DNA of 64,000 bases from Marivirga atlantica (GTDB taxonomy: Bacteria > Bacteroidota > Bacteroidia > Cytophagales > Cyclobacteriaceae): NCBI RefSeq assembly GCF_016734805.1, contig NZ_JAERQG010000002.1:744001-808000 (forward strand), in the 5' to 3' direction. A program made the position numbers and the translations under genes. Below, one piece after another: positions 25,625 through 35,359 of the stretch. Every line of letters begins with the position of its first letter. The first letter of the stretch is position 1. The notes beneath the pieces were generated by a model, which was not told the DNA's origin, did no database searches, and saw only the letters and a program-made list of their open reading frames with translations.

Positions 25625-28600
25625 ATGAAAAAATATTTGGACAGTTTTGATTTTAATTTCTTTGAATCTGTTGTTGAAGATGGAAGTGATATGGTACTTA
25701 TCACAGACTTATCTTTTAAACTTATTTATGCCAACCCATCTGCCTTAAATCAGCTCGGATATACTAAAGAAGAAATCCTCAATCTGGAAATATTTAATTT
25801 GATCAGACCTGATAAGGTGAGCCAATTCAAAGAAGATTTAAACCTTATCAGTACTAAGCAATCACTAACTAATCTTGAATCAGTTTTTCAAGCTAAAAAC
25901 CAGACAATTATTTATATCTCTTACAACCTTATTAACCTAAAGAATAAGGAGGGTGTTGATGCTATTATATTTGATTGCAGAGATGTTACAGAACAGATAC
26001 AGGATTTAAAGCAGTTAAAAAGAGCCCAAAATATGCTTAAGGGCATTGCACAAGCAACTGAAGAGTTACTTGTGAATAAGAGGCTTGATGTAGCACTTAT
26101 GAATGCCATAACAGAGGTGGGTAAAGCTGTTGATATTGATAGATCGTATTTATTTGAGAATTCGGTTATAAATGGAGAAAGAGTTACTTCTCAGAGGTTT
26201 GAGTGGACTAAAGGCAATATAAAACCGCAAATAAATAATCCGGATTTACAGCTTCAACCGCTAGCTGTTTTTGGTGAGTTTTTGCCAAAGTTGGAAAATA
26301 AAGGAATCTTCAAAATGTTGGTGAAAAATCTGCCTGATGATTCTGACATAAAACCATTGCTTTTAGCCCAGCAAATTAAATCTATTCTTCTTTTACCCGT
26401 TTTTAAGTATGATGAATTTTGGGGTTTTATTGGTTTTGATGATTGCACTGATGAAAGAATCTGGCGGGATGAAGAAGTGTTTATTCTTAAAAGCTTATCG
26501 TCAAATATTCAATCTGCTATAGAAAAGGCAGAGCAGGAAAAAGAAATTAAGAAAATAGCTTCACTCAGTTTAGAGCATCCTGATCCAATACTTAGAATAA
26601 ATTATGAGGGGCAAATACTGTTACAAAACAATGCGGCTAAGCAAATAAAATCGCCCTTAGCTCTAAATGTTGACTTCCATGAAAAAGATTGGTTAAGCTT
26701 CATCATCGAACACATTGATGAGCGAGCATCTGGATTGACTTTCGAGATTCTGGAAGGAAGAAAATATTATGCTGTTTCTGCCATTCAGTCTGATGAAGAA
26801 GATTATATCAATATCTATCTTAACAATATATCAAGTCAGAAAATAGCTGAGAAAACAATTACCAAGGCAACCGAGGAACTAGGTTTATTTAAAATCCTGA
26901 TCAACTATTCATCTGATGCTGTTCAGGTTTCTCATAGCGATGGCCAACTGTTCTACATTAATAATGAAGCTGCCAGAAGACTTGCCATTGACCCGGAAAG
27001 GGTACAACATTATCATGTGAAAGATTTTGAGACCATTTTTCAAGAAGAAGGGACTTGGGACGCACATGTGGAAGAATTAAAAAAGATAGATTTTATTACG
27101 ATAGATGGTGAGAATGTTAATCTAAAAACTGGTGAGTCAATTCCGGTTGAAGTTACTGCCAAGTATTTTGAAGCTGGTGGTAAAGGTTATGTAATAGCTA
27201 ATTCGCGTGATATTTCAGATAGAAAGCAAAGAGAAGACCAACTAAAGCGGCAAGAAGCAAGGTACCGAAATATCATCTCCAACATGAACCTAGGATTGAT
27301 GGAGGTTGATAAGGATGATAGGATTAGGTACTTCAATAGAAGCTTTGAGCTCATGAGTGGCTATACCATAGATGAAGTAATAGGTAAGAAAGCATCAGAA
27401 ATATTTCTCAAAGGCGATAGCATTGATTTTATGGAGTCGAAGAATTCCGAAAGACTTAGTGAAACTGCTGATAGCTATGAGATAATGGTACGCAACAAAA
27501 GTGGACATCCTAAATGGTGGTTGATATCCGGTGCACCCAATTATAATGATGAAGGTGAAGTAGTAGGTTCAATTGGAATTCATTTAGATATTACCGAAGA
27601 AAAGGAAACCAAGCTTAAACTTGATGACGAAAAGCAACGATTAGATTATGTTATTAGAGGTACTAACCTCGGTACTTACGAATGGAATATTAAAAGTGGA
27701 TTACATTTTATAAATGAGAGGTTTGCTGAGATACTGGGTTATGAAAAGGAGGAGCTAAATCCATTAGATTTTAACACATGGTGGAATTTAATACACCCTC
27801 AAGATATTGGTAAGGAGCATGATAACTTGGAAAAGCATTTTCAAGGTCATTTAGAATTTTATGATGCCGAGCTGCGATTAAAGCATAAAAAAGGTCATTG
27901 GGTTTGGGTATTAAAAAGAGGGAAAGTTTTGAGCTTTGAGGATGACGAACCGTCTTTTATGTATGGTACGGTGCAGGAAATCTCTCATTTTAAAGAATTA
28001 GAAGATGCCCTTAAAGTTAATGTTGAGAAATTTCAGAAAATATATGATTTAAGTCCGATAGGGATAGGTTTAACAGATTTCAATACTGCTCAGTTTATTG
28101 ATGCTAACGCTGCATTATTGGCACCAACAGGGTATACAAAAGAAGAGTTTCTCAAACTTGACTATTATGATTTAACACCCAAAGAATATAAAGCTGCCGA
28201 AAACGAGCAGATGGTGTCGTTGCAATTAACAGGAAAGTATGGTCCTTATGAAAAGGAACTTATCAAGAAAAATGGAGAGTGCTATCCTGTAATTTGTAAT
28301 GGAATTTTATATACAGATATACAAGGAAAGGATCTGTTGCTTTCTGTAATTCAAGATGTTACTGATATAAAAGAGGCAGAACAACAGAGCAATAATCAAC
28401 TTGAAGCGCTTAGAGCATTAAATGAAATAAATGCCATTACTGATGCCTCATATAAACTACAACTAGGCGAAGCTCTTAAGTTGGGAACTAAATTTCTTGG
28501 AATGGAAATGGCGATTATGAGCCGCATTAATCTAGAAAATAATCAGTACTTGGTAGTTAATCATTTTCAAGAGGGCGAAGGACTTCATGATGGAATGGAA

Positions 28601-30445
28601 TTCGACCTTGAAGATACCTATTGCGATATAACTATAAAAGAGGATGATCTGGTGGCTATTGAGGACATGAAAGCTTCAAAATATAAAAGCCACACCTGTT
28701 ACGAGAAATTTAATCTTGAATCTTATATAGGTATTCCACTTTACAGCGAAGGTAGACTGTTAGGAACCGTTAATTTTTCTTCAACCAAGAAAAGAAATAG
28801 AGATTTTTATGACAGTGAGTTAGAGTTTATAAGACTTTTGGCTAAGTGGATTAACACCATGATGGAAAGAGATAGGTTTATTAGAAACTTAGAAACTTCT
28901 AAGTTAAAAGCAGAAGAGGCCGGCAAAGCTAAAGAGTCGTTTCTTACTAATATGAGCCATGAAATAAGAACACCATTAAATGGTATTATTGGTATGATGC
29001 GCGAATTGAAGAGGGAGGAATTAAGCCTAAAACAAAGTGATTATCTTAATAAAGCTTCTAAAGCAAGTAATCATTTGTTGGAAGTGGTTAACAACATCTT
29101 GGATATTGCCAAAATTGAATCCAACCAACTTAAACTCGAAAATAGAGACTTTAGCCTGATTGATTTAATACATGATGTGGCTAGTATATTAAAGGTTCCG
29201 GCCGATGAGAAAAATAACAAAATCATCATTGATATAGACCGTAATATTGCTGATTACCATATAGGTGATGAATCTAGAATAAAGCAGGTTCTTATAAATC
29301 TGGCGGGTAATTCAATCAAGTTTACAGAGAATGGCGAGGTAGCTATCTATGCTAAAGTTATTGAGAACGCATCTAATAAGCAAAAGCTTGAAATTAGAGT
29401 GAAAGATACTGGCATTGGAATGGAGAAGAGTTATTTATCCAGAATATTTGAGAAATTTCAGCAAGAGGACGTAAGTACAAGTAGAAAGTTTGGTGGTACC
29501 GGATTAGGAATGGTTATTACTAAAGAAATTGTAGAGCTGATGAAAGGTGAAATTCATGTTGATAGTGTTAAAAACGTTGGCACTGAAGTCAACATTATAT
29601 TGAATCTTCCAGTTGGTGCCAAGCCAGTAGGAGAAGAGGTAATTGACCTAACACAGATAAGCTCGGAAGGAGACATCCTAAAGATTTTATTGGTAGAGGA
29701 TAATGAGATGAATCGCTTAGTTGCAACAAACAGTTTAGAAAGACTAAATGTAGAAATAACCGAAGCAGTTAATGGCAAGGAGGCAGTTAAAACACTCAAA
29801 GAAAATTCAAATTATGATCTTATTTTAATGGATATTCAAATGCCTGTGATGGACGGATTACAGGCTGCCACAATGATTAGAAAAGTACTTAAAATTAACA
29901 TACCAATTATAGCACTTTCTGCAAATGCCTTTAAAACAGAAATTGATGAAAGTTTAGCGGTTGGTATGAACGACTACATCACCAAACCTTATGTTGAAGA
30001 AGAATTCATTAGAAAAGTATTGAAGTACACGAATCAAAAGATACTTATAGAACCAAATAATAAAAAGAAGGTAGCTTCAGTTGCTGAGGCTAATGATGAA
30101 TATACTAAACCTACTGCCTTATATGATTTAAGTACACTAGACGAAATGAGTCGCGGTAATAAGAGTTTCTATAATAAAATGATCAACATCTTTATTGATA
30201 GTTCAGCTAGTACAATTACTGATATTCAAAAAGCAATAGAAGCTAATGACTATGAAAAGGTAGCCAAATTGGTACATAGAATGAAACCTAGCATACTTAA
30301 TTTAAATATCAAGAGCATAGTTGATGAAGTAAAATACCTGGAACAAATAAATACTTCAGCAAATCAGGAAAAAGTAAACAAGGCTATTGCTAAGCTTTTT
30401 AGCACCCTAAATTCTGTTAGAGAATCTCTTTTAAAACTAAAATAA
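25625..30445 (+). CDS. Multi-PAS/GAF hybrid sensor histidine kinase with receiver and HPt
   Basis: This 1606-residue protein has no clear membrane segment, so it is probably cytoplasmic. Domain order, judged from motifs: PAS (about 15-130), GAF (140-305), a PAS-like part (310-405), PAS (415-530), PAS (545-660), PAS_3 (670-790), PAS (800-920), GAF (930-1090), HisKA with MSHEIRTPLNG (His near 1113), HATPase with NLAGNSIKFTENG and GTGLGM, receiver with LMDIQMPVMDG (Asp near 1402), and C-terminal HPt with KLVHRMKPS (His near 1550). This gives a full His-Asp-His relay, whose HPt could pass phosphate to the NtrC-type regulator encoded 8 bases upstream or to the orphan receiver at 35360. The signal is unknown. 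Confidence 0.92.
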   Translation: MKKYLDSFDFNFFESVVEDGSDMVLITDLSFKLIYANPSALNQLGYTKEEILNLEIFNLIRPDKVSQFKEDLNLISTKQSLTNLESVFQAKNQTIIYISYNLINLKNKEGVDAIIFDCRDVTEQIQDLKQLKRAQNMLKGIAQATEELLVNKRLDVALMNAITEVGKAVDIDRSYLFENSVINGERVTSQRFEWTKGNIKPQINNPDLQLQPLAVFGEFLPKLENKGIFKMLVKNLPDDSDIKPLLLAQQIKSILLLPVFKYDEFWGFIGFDDCTDERIWRDEEVFILKSLSSNIQSAIEKAEQEKEIKKIASLSLEHPDPILRINYEGQILLQNNAAKQIKSPLALNVDFHEKDWLSFIIEHIDERASGLTFEILEGRKYYAVSAIQSDEEDYINIYLNNISSQKIAEKTITKATEELGLFKILINYSSDAVQVSHSDGQLFYINNEAARRLAIDPERVQHYHVKDFETIFQEEGTWDAHVEELKKIDFITIDGENVNLKTGESIPVEVTAKYFEAGGKGYVIANSRDISDRKQREDQLKRQEARYRNIISNMNLGLMEVDKDDRIRYFNRSFELMSGYTIDEVIGKKASEIFLKGDSIDFMESKNSERLSETADSYEIMVRNKSGHPKWWLISGAPNYNDEGEVVGSIGIHLDITEEKETKLKLDDEKQRLDYVIRGTNLGTYEWNIKSGLHFINERFAEILGYEKEELNPLDFNTWWNLIHPQDIGKEHDNLEKHFQGHLEFYDAELRLKHKKGHWVWVLKRGKVLSFEDDEPSFMYGTVQEISHFKELEDALKVNVEKFQKIYDLSPIGIGLTDFNTAQFIDANAALLAPTGYTKEEFLKLDYYDLTPKEYKAAENEQMVSLQLTGKYGPYEKELIKKNGECYPVICNGILYTDIQGKDLLLSVIQDVTDIKEAEQQSNNQLEALRALNEINAITDASYKLQLGEALKLGTKFLGMEMAIMSRINLENNQYLVVNHFQEGEGLHDGMEFDLEDTYCDITIKEDDLVAIEDMKASKYKSHTCYEKFNLESYIGIPLYSEGRLLGTVNFSSTKKRNRDFYDSELEFIRLLAKWINTMMERDRFIRNLETSKLKAEEAGKAKESFLTNMSHEIRTPLNGIIGMMRELKREELSLKQSDYLNKASKASNHLLEVVNNILDIAKIESNQLKLENRDFSLIDLIHDVASILKVPADEKNNKIIIDIDRNIADYHIGDESRIKQVLINLAGNSIKFTENGEVAIYAKVIENASNKQKLEIRVKDTGIGMEKSYLSRIFEKFQQEDVSTSRKFGGTGLGMVITKEIVELMKGEIHVDSVKNVGTEVNIILNLPVGAKPVGEEVIDLTQISSEGDILKILLVEDNEMNRLVATNSLERLNVEITEAVNGKEAVKTLKENSNYDLILMDIQMPVMDGLQAATMIRKVLKINIPIIALSANAFKTEIDESLAVGMNDYITKPYVEEEFIRKVLKYTNQKILIEPNNKKKVASVAEANDEYTKPTALYDLSTLDEMSRGNKSFYNKMINIFIDSSASTITDIQKAIEANDYEKVAKLVHRMKPSILNLNIKSIVDEVKYLEQINTSANQEKVNKAIAKLFSTLNSVRESLLKLK

Positions 30446-30468
30446 AGAATCCATTATTAAGAAATATA

Positions 30469-30483
30469 TTCCATTTTTTGGAA
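30469..30483. promoter_or_regulatory. Dyad TTCCA-N5-TGGAA (site 1), candidate activator binding site
   Basis: Perfect 5-bp inverted repeat with a T-rich 5-base centre, 109 bases (centre to ATG) upstream of the VCBS protein gene. It is one of four copies found only in the gaps of this gene region. It lacks a longer stem, so it is not a convincing terminator here. Confidence 0.6.
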
Positions 30484-30518
30484 ATTTACTTTAACTAGTT
30501 TCTTATTAACTATCACAA

Positions 30519-30553
30519 AATCAGTTAGTTAAAATTTAGGTATACCTATTGAT
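30519..30553 (+). promoter_or_regulatory. IHF-like site and sigma-54-like promoter of the VCBS gene
   Basis: AATCAGTTAGTTA (30519-30531) fits the IHF consensus WATCARNNNNTTR at every defined base. It is followed by AGGTATACCTATTGAT (30538-30553), which has GG and TTG at the -24/-12 spacing of sigma-54 promoters (consensus TGGCACGNNNNTTGCA), though not the terminal GC. The GG lies 64 bases after the dyad centre. Transcription would start near 30563. Confidence 0.5.
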
Positions 30554-30584
30554 ACATGCGTAATGTATCATAAAATAGGTTACC

Positions 30585-33500
30585 ATGAGAAAAGTATTAT
30601 TATCGATTATTATTCTGTTTTGCACCTTCTTTAATCTTATAGCCGGAGGTGAACCTAGTACTTACTTTAATATTTATGTTCCGCCTAATAATGATGCTGT
30701 TAGGAGAGATGTTGCACTTATAGTGACAGCCATTAATGATAGCACTTATTTTTCCATTAATGATGATGGAGCTGATGGAGACACTGATGATACAGTTTCC
30801 GGATGGCTTATGGCGGGTCAGTCTTACATTTTATACATAAGAGACAATGGTATTAATGATGATGCCAGGTATGCCTCTGGTGGAGAGCTCAAAAGTGATG
30901 GTGACTATTTTACTATAGAAAGCAGCAAATTGGTGTATGCTTCTATGTCTACTAATAGTGACTGGCAGCATGATTTTGTCGCATCTGTCAATAAAAAATC
31001 AGTAGGTTCTAAATTTATTATTTATTCACCTGCAACCTCTTTCTCAAACAGAGATTTAAATGTATTTGCCTATGAAGATGATACACGGGTAACCATCTCT
31101 AAAATATCTAATTCAGCTACCAATCAAACCGGATATACCGATGTAGATATAAATAATTCTCAAATTGTCGCACAACAAACTTTAGATATTGGCCAAGATA
31201 TCATTCACTTTTTTACTGATGGACGAGATATAATGGCTTCAGGTGAAACATTTCTGATTGAATCAAACAAAGACATTAGCGTGCAATATGGCGCCTTGTG
31301 GACTAATGCAAGAGATGGTGGTGGCTATGTGCCAAGTGCGAATGGAAGTTCTTCAGGAGAATTATTCTATTTTGCTGTACCTTATCAAGCAGGTGGTGAG
31401 CAAGAAATAAGAATCGTTTCCTGGGATGATGATAATGATGTGGTACTCGAGCGATATGTTAATGGTAGCTGGGTAGAAATAAATAATTGGAATTTGAATA
31501 CATACAACCCTGCGGATTGGGTAGGTAAGCAAAACGGAAATGTTACTTACAATACTGTGTTCAGAGTTACGTGTTCAATAGGAAAGAGGGTGTCTGTTTT
31601 TGAAGCCAACTGGATGGAAACTGGTTCAATAGGTACCTCAGATATGGCTACCATGTTATCTTCAGCAAATGGTACTACTTCCGGAACGGAGTTTCTGGCT
31701 TACATAGCGCCTCCTGGTAACGAACAGAATGTAGTTGATCCATTTACGGGTAATAAAATAGGTCAAAGTCTTACACATCTCTATCTCTTTGCAAGCACAA
31801 CTCAGGCCACAGTGAATGTTGTTGATGCTAAAACGCAAGGACAGGTTTTTAATAAGACCTTTGCAGTTGATGCTGAGAGATATGCGGATGTGCAAATTAC
31901 AGCAAACGAATGGAAAAGTATTTATAACGGAACAGGTACTAATTCAGGATCTGACAGACCATATTTATTCATTTCTTCCAATCAGAATATTGCGGTACTC
32001 AATACTAACTTTAACGATAACTGGATGACCTATTTCGGGTCTTCTTTACCTCATGCCTTTAAGCTATCAGCTAATGAAACTACCAATTCAGCCATACCAG
32101 GCGATACTTTAAGGCTATCTTCAAAAATAGTAATTGAGGGAAACTCTACGCTTGAAAATGCAAACCTTACTGTAAAAGTAGGTTCTGGAGCTGTACCAGT
32201 AAGTAGTGTTTTAAGTAACAATACTGATGGAACGAGCATCAGTGGTGATATAAGCATATCAGATAACAATAGTATTATTTCTTTCCAAGATGTTCCAGAT
32301 ATAAAAGCAACGGATGATTATGAGGTAGTTACTGAGCTAGTGCTAAGTACTGCCTATAATAATGGAGAATTAATTGAAGATAATACGGTAATAACTGTTG
32401 AAAATATCTTGTCTGGTGAAATTGACAACTACCAGCAGGAGAGCATAATTACACAGGGTATTCAGAATAATTCGAGTAATGCTAGCTTGTTATTAATGAA
32501 TGATTGTTCATCAGAATTATTTGATAATACCTTAACAAATAGCTGGAATTCAGTCTGGTTAGATTATAATAATGATGGCTGGGATGACTTATTCCTTACA
32601 GACAAAAATGAGAATTCTCCTAACAGACTTTATAAGAATGAGTCTGGTTCTTTAACCGAAGTAACAAGTGGCCAGCCTGTACTAAACAGCTTAAGCAAAA
32701 CAGTATCTGCTATAGCTGCTGATATAAATAATGATGGCTGGGAAGATTTATTTATTGTAAACGCTACAAATGCTAATAGCTCAATATACCTTAGCAATAA
32801 TGGAATCTTTAGTGAATTAGAGAATAGTGGTTTATCAATTCACCCTGAGTATTTCCATGGAGCAAGCTTCGCAGATTTCAATAATGATGGCTATGTAGAT
32901 TTATTAGTGACCAACTTTTTCATTACCAAATTTCACCAACTTTATAAAAATAATGGTGACAATACCTTTACGCTCATTACTGAGAATGAAATTGCTATTA
33001 CGAGTGCACGCTCAACAGCACCCGTATTAGCAGATTACGATCATGATGGATTAATCGATGTTTTTATACCTAACGGAGATAGTAAACCTAATAGCCTTTT
33101 CAAGAATTTAGGTAATTTTCAATTTACTGCAGTAACCAATGAAATAACGACAGAAGCTAAAAATTCTGTAAGTGCTGCTTGGGGCGATTACGATAATGAT
33201 GGTGATCTTGATCTATTTGTTGGAAATGCTTCGGCTCAAAATAATGACTTTTATGTGAACAATGGTGATGGCAGTTTCACGAAGTTAGATATAACTACAA
33301 TTACGAATAATGGGGGGCACAGTCATGGAGCTAAATGGGTGGATTTAAACAATGATACCCATTTAGATCTCCTGGTGAATAATGATCAAGGTCGAAATTT
33401 TGTTTACCTAAATAATGGAACAGGTAACTTTATCTTAAAGAATGATGAAATCATTAGTGCTGATTTCGGGAATGCCTATGGAATGGCCATTTCCGATTAT

Positions 33501-35195
33501 AATCATGATGGTATGCAAGATGCGTTTATTTCTACTCATGGTAATGAAGCAAATAAGTTGTTTTGCGGTAACTCAAATGATAATCACTGGATAGCCTTTA
33601 AGTTGGAGGGAGTTATAAGTAATGCCTCTGCTATTGGAGCAAAATTATACTTAAAAGCTGGAGGCAACTGGTATTATAAAGAGCTTTTGCCTGTTTCCGG
33701 ATTTGGTAGTCAAAGTAGTTTAATTCAGCACTTTGGATTGGCGGAAAATACTGTTGTAGATTCTTTAAAGGTTGAATGGCCATCGGGCATTACGCAACAT
33801 ATTACCACAGGTTTAATAGTTGATGCCACCAATGTTATTACAGAAGAAGCTCAGGTAACGCTGAAATTAATCAGCTTTCATGATCAAAATGGAAATAGCG
33901 TACAAGATGCATCAGAAGCTGGAATTGAGAATATAAGAATTACAGTTTCAAATCAGACGAATTACGTGGTGAGTGGACCGAATGGCGAGACATTCGTCAA
34001 TTTAGAAGCAGGTAATTATGATATTTCGCTGGCACCAAATGATTATTGGCAACTTGCCAATTCCATTAATCAGCCACTAGATGGATCGGAGGAATTCCTA
34101 ACGGTATATTTACCATTAGAGGCTAAGCAGTTGGGCAATGATGTATCTATAAACGTAGTTCAAACTCCTTGGAGAAGAGGATTTAAAAATAGCACTATAG
34201 TTCAGGTGAAAAATGAAGGAACAACAACTGCTTACCCTACTGATATCACTCTGAATTATCCTGATGGAGTTTATATTGTAGATTCCGAAAGAGCCTATGC
34301 GGAATTTGGTGCAGATTATGTTTTTACTGTAGACTCATTGGCACCAGGAGAAATAATAAGTTTTAGTTTAATGGACAGTGTTGGCTTGGAAACCGTGGTA
34401 GGTGAGTTCTTGGCTTTTGAAGCTCACGTATATCTAGAAACTCAAGACTTAAATCCAGCTAATAATTCAATTTATGCAAATATAGAAATAGTTGGAGCCA
34501 TTGACCCTAACGATATTGTGGTTTCACCTAGAGGTGAAGGCACAGATGGATGGGTTTCGGCTGATCAATGGTTAACATACACTATAAGATTTCAAAATGT
34601 AGGCAGTTATTATGCAACTCATGTGTTTTTAGAGAGTGAAATAGATGAAGATTTGGATATAAATGCGTTAGAATTGATTAGTTCAAGTCATCCGGTATCC
34701 GTAAAACTCGTTGGTGATTCACTTAAAGCTGCCTTTTACAATATTATGCTAATGGATAGCTCGACAAATGAAGTAGAAAGTCATGGTTATCTTCAGTACA
34801 GAATTAAACCTACGAGCAGGTTTAATGGAGGAGAACCAATTTATAATCAAGCAGCTATCATTTTCGACTATGAAGCTCCTGTGATTACCAATAAGCTAAG
34901 AAATACCATTAAATACGATGGTAATGGTAGCATAGGACGACTTAATGTATACCCAAATCCTGCTGATAATTACTGTATCATTAATACGGACATGGATTAT
35001 ATTAAGTATAACGAAGGTGAATTTCTTAAGAGTTACAGCATCAAAGATATTTACGGAAATGAAATTAGGAAAGGTGATTTTGAACCCATAAAAGAGGCTA
35101 CACTTCAATTAGAGAACATCCCATCAGGTATGTATTTCATTGAAGCTAAGGAATTGAGTGGTAAGCGATATGTCGCAAAAATTCTGATTAACTAA
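30585..35195 (+). CDS. Secreted FG-GAP/VCBS-ASPIC repeat protein with T9SS sorting domain
   Basis: This protein of 1536 residues has a signal peptide (MRKVLLSIIILFCTFFNLIA). Residues about 25-640 form a beta-rich region of uncertain family. About 660-980 holds seven FG-GAP/VCBS calcium-type repeats (DYNNDGWDDLFL, DFNNDGYVDLLV, DYDNDGDLDLFV and so on). Next come an ASPIC/UnbV-like domain (about 1000-1080, LKVEWPSGITQH), a SdrD/Cna B-like domain (HDQNGNSVQDASEAGIENI), a CARDB-like part and a repeat with PNDI-VVSPRGEG. The last ~85 residues are a type A-like T9SS signal: LNVYPNPADNY to MYFIEAKELSGKRYVAKI. Expected location is the cell surface or matrix. It is monocistronic, between the kinase and the EPS cluster. 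Confidence 0.88.
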   Translation: MRKVLLSIIILFCTFFNLIAGGEPSTYFNIYVPPNNDAVRRDVALIVTAINDSTYFSINDDGADGDTDDTVSGWLMAGQSYILYIRDNGINDDARYASGGELKSDGDYFTIESSKLVYASMSTNSDWQHDFVASVNKKSVGSKFIIYSPATSFSNRDLNVFAYEDDTRVTISKISNSATNQTGYTDVDINNSQIVAQQTLDIGQDIIHFFTDGRDIMASGETFLIESNKDISVQYGALWTNARDGGGYVPSANGSSSGELFYFAVPYQAGGEQEIRIVSWDDDNDVVLERYVNGSWVEINNWNLNTYNPADWVGKQNGNVTYNTVFRVTCSIGKRVSVFEANWMETGSIGTSDMATMLSSANGTTSGTEFLAYIAPPGNEQNVVDPFTGNKIGQSLTHLYLFASTTQATVNVVDAKTQGQVFNKTFAVDAERYADVQITANEWKSIYNGTGTNSGSDRPYLFISSNQNIAVLNTNFNDNWMTYFGSSLPHAFKLSANETTNSAIPGDTLRLSSKIVIEGNSTLENANLTVKVGSGAVPVSSVLSNNTDGTSISGDISISDNNSIISFQDVPDIKATDDYEVVTELVLSTAYNNGELIEDNTVITVENILSGEIDNYQQESIITQGIQNNSSNASLLLMNDCSSELFDNTLTNSWNSVWLDYNNDGWDDLFLTDKNENSPNRLYKNESGSLTEVTSGQPVLNSLSKTVSAIAADINNDGWEDLFIVNATNANSSIYLSNNGIFSELENSGLSIHPEYFHGASFADFNNDGYVDLLVTNFFITKFHQLYKNNGDNTFTLITENEIAITSARSTAPVLADYDHDGLIDVFIPNGDSKPNSLFKNLGNFQFTAVTNEITTEAKNSVSAAWGDYDNDGDLDLFVGNASAQNNDFYVNNGDGSFTKLDITTITNNGGHSHGAKWVDLNNDTHLDLLVNNDQGRNFVYLNNGTGNFILKNDEIISADFGNAYGMAISDYNHDGMQDAFISTHGNEANKLFCGNSNDNHWIAFKLEGVISNASAIGAKLYLKAGGNWYYKELLPVSGFGSQSSLIQHFGLAENTVVDSLKVEWPSGITQHITTGLIVDATNVITEEAQVTLKLISFHDQNGNSVQDASEAGIENIRITVSNQTNYVVSGPNGETFVNLEAGNYDISLAPNDYWQLANSINQPLDGSEEFLTVYLPLEAKQLGNDVSINVVQTPWRRGFKNSTIVQVKNEGTTTAYPTDITLNYPDGVYIVDSERAYAEFGADYVFTVDSLAPGEIISFSLMDSVGLETVVGEFLAFEAHVYLETQDLNPANNSIYANIEIVGAIDPNDIVVSPRGEGTDGWVSADQWLTYTIRFQNVGSYYATHVFLESEIDEDLDINALELISSSHPVSVKLVGDSLKAAFYNIMLMDSSTNEVESHGYLQYRIKPTSRFNGGEPIYNQAAIIFDYEAPVITNKLRNTIKYDGNGSIGRLNVYPNPADNYCIINTDMDYIKYNEGEFLKSYSIKDIYGNEIRKGDFEPIKEATLQLENIPSGMYFIEAKELSGKRYVAKILIN
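32562..33530 (+). repeat. Seven FG-GAP/VCBS repeats within the secreted protein
   Basis: Seven copies of D-x-[ND]-x-D-[GT]-x2-D (calcium-loop type) occur about every 50 residues, for example at 32562 (DYNNDGWDDLFL) and 33495 (DYNHDGMQDAFI). These blades normally build a beta-propeller. Confidence 0.8.
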
Positions 35196-35215
35196 ATTAT
35201 TTAAACATCTCTCTT

Positions 35216-35257
35216 AAAGAGTTTATTTCCATATTTTGGAAATAAACTCTTTTTTTT
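35216..35257 (+). terminator. Terminator of the VCBS gene containing dyad site 2 (TTCCA-N5-TGGAA)
   Basis: A perfect 16-bp stem, 35216-35231 paired with 35237-35252, has a five-base loop and runs into eight T (35250-35257), 20 bases after the stop: a textbook rho-independent terminator. Its apex is TTCCA-N5-TGGAA (35227-35241), identical in form to the dyads at 30469, 42380 and 47929, and lies 126 bases upstream of the next ATG. The same bases may therefore also serve as an activator site. Confidence 0.85.
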
Positions 35258-35295
35258 GGATAAAAATTTATTGGCACAATAGTTATAATATTGAA

Positions 35296-35330
35296 AATCA
35301 GTAAGTTATAAATTTGGTTTGATTTTGAAC
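35296..35330 (+). promoter_or_regulatory. IHF-like site and sigma-54-like promoter of the EPS operon
   Basis: AATCAGTAAGTTA (35296-35308) fits WATCARNNNNTTR fully. TGGTTTGATTTTGAAC (35315-35330) has TGG and TTG, one base closer than the ideal sigma-54 spacing. An overlapping TAAATTTG (35309-35316) also fits the ordinary -7 box, so the promoter class is ambiguous. The GG lies 83 bases after the dyad centre. An alternative -24-like TGGCAC occurs at 35272. Confidence 0.45.
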
Positions 35331-35359
35331 ATGTCTGGTAAAACATAAATACTCAAGAC

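Noticed and set aside
35272-35286. TGGCAC-N5-TTAT as the main sigma-54 promoter of the EPS operon
   Set aside because: The -24 half is excellent, but the -12 half lacks TTG and the distance to the dyad (about 40 bases) disagrees with the other three sites; kept only as an alternative.
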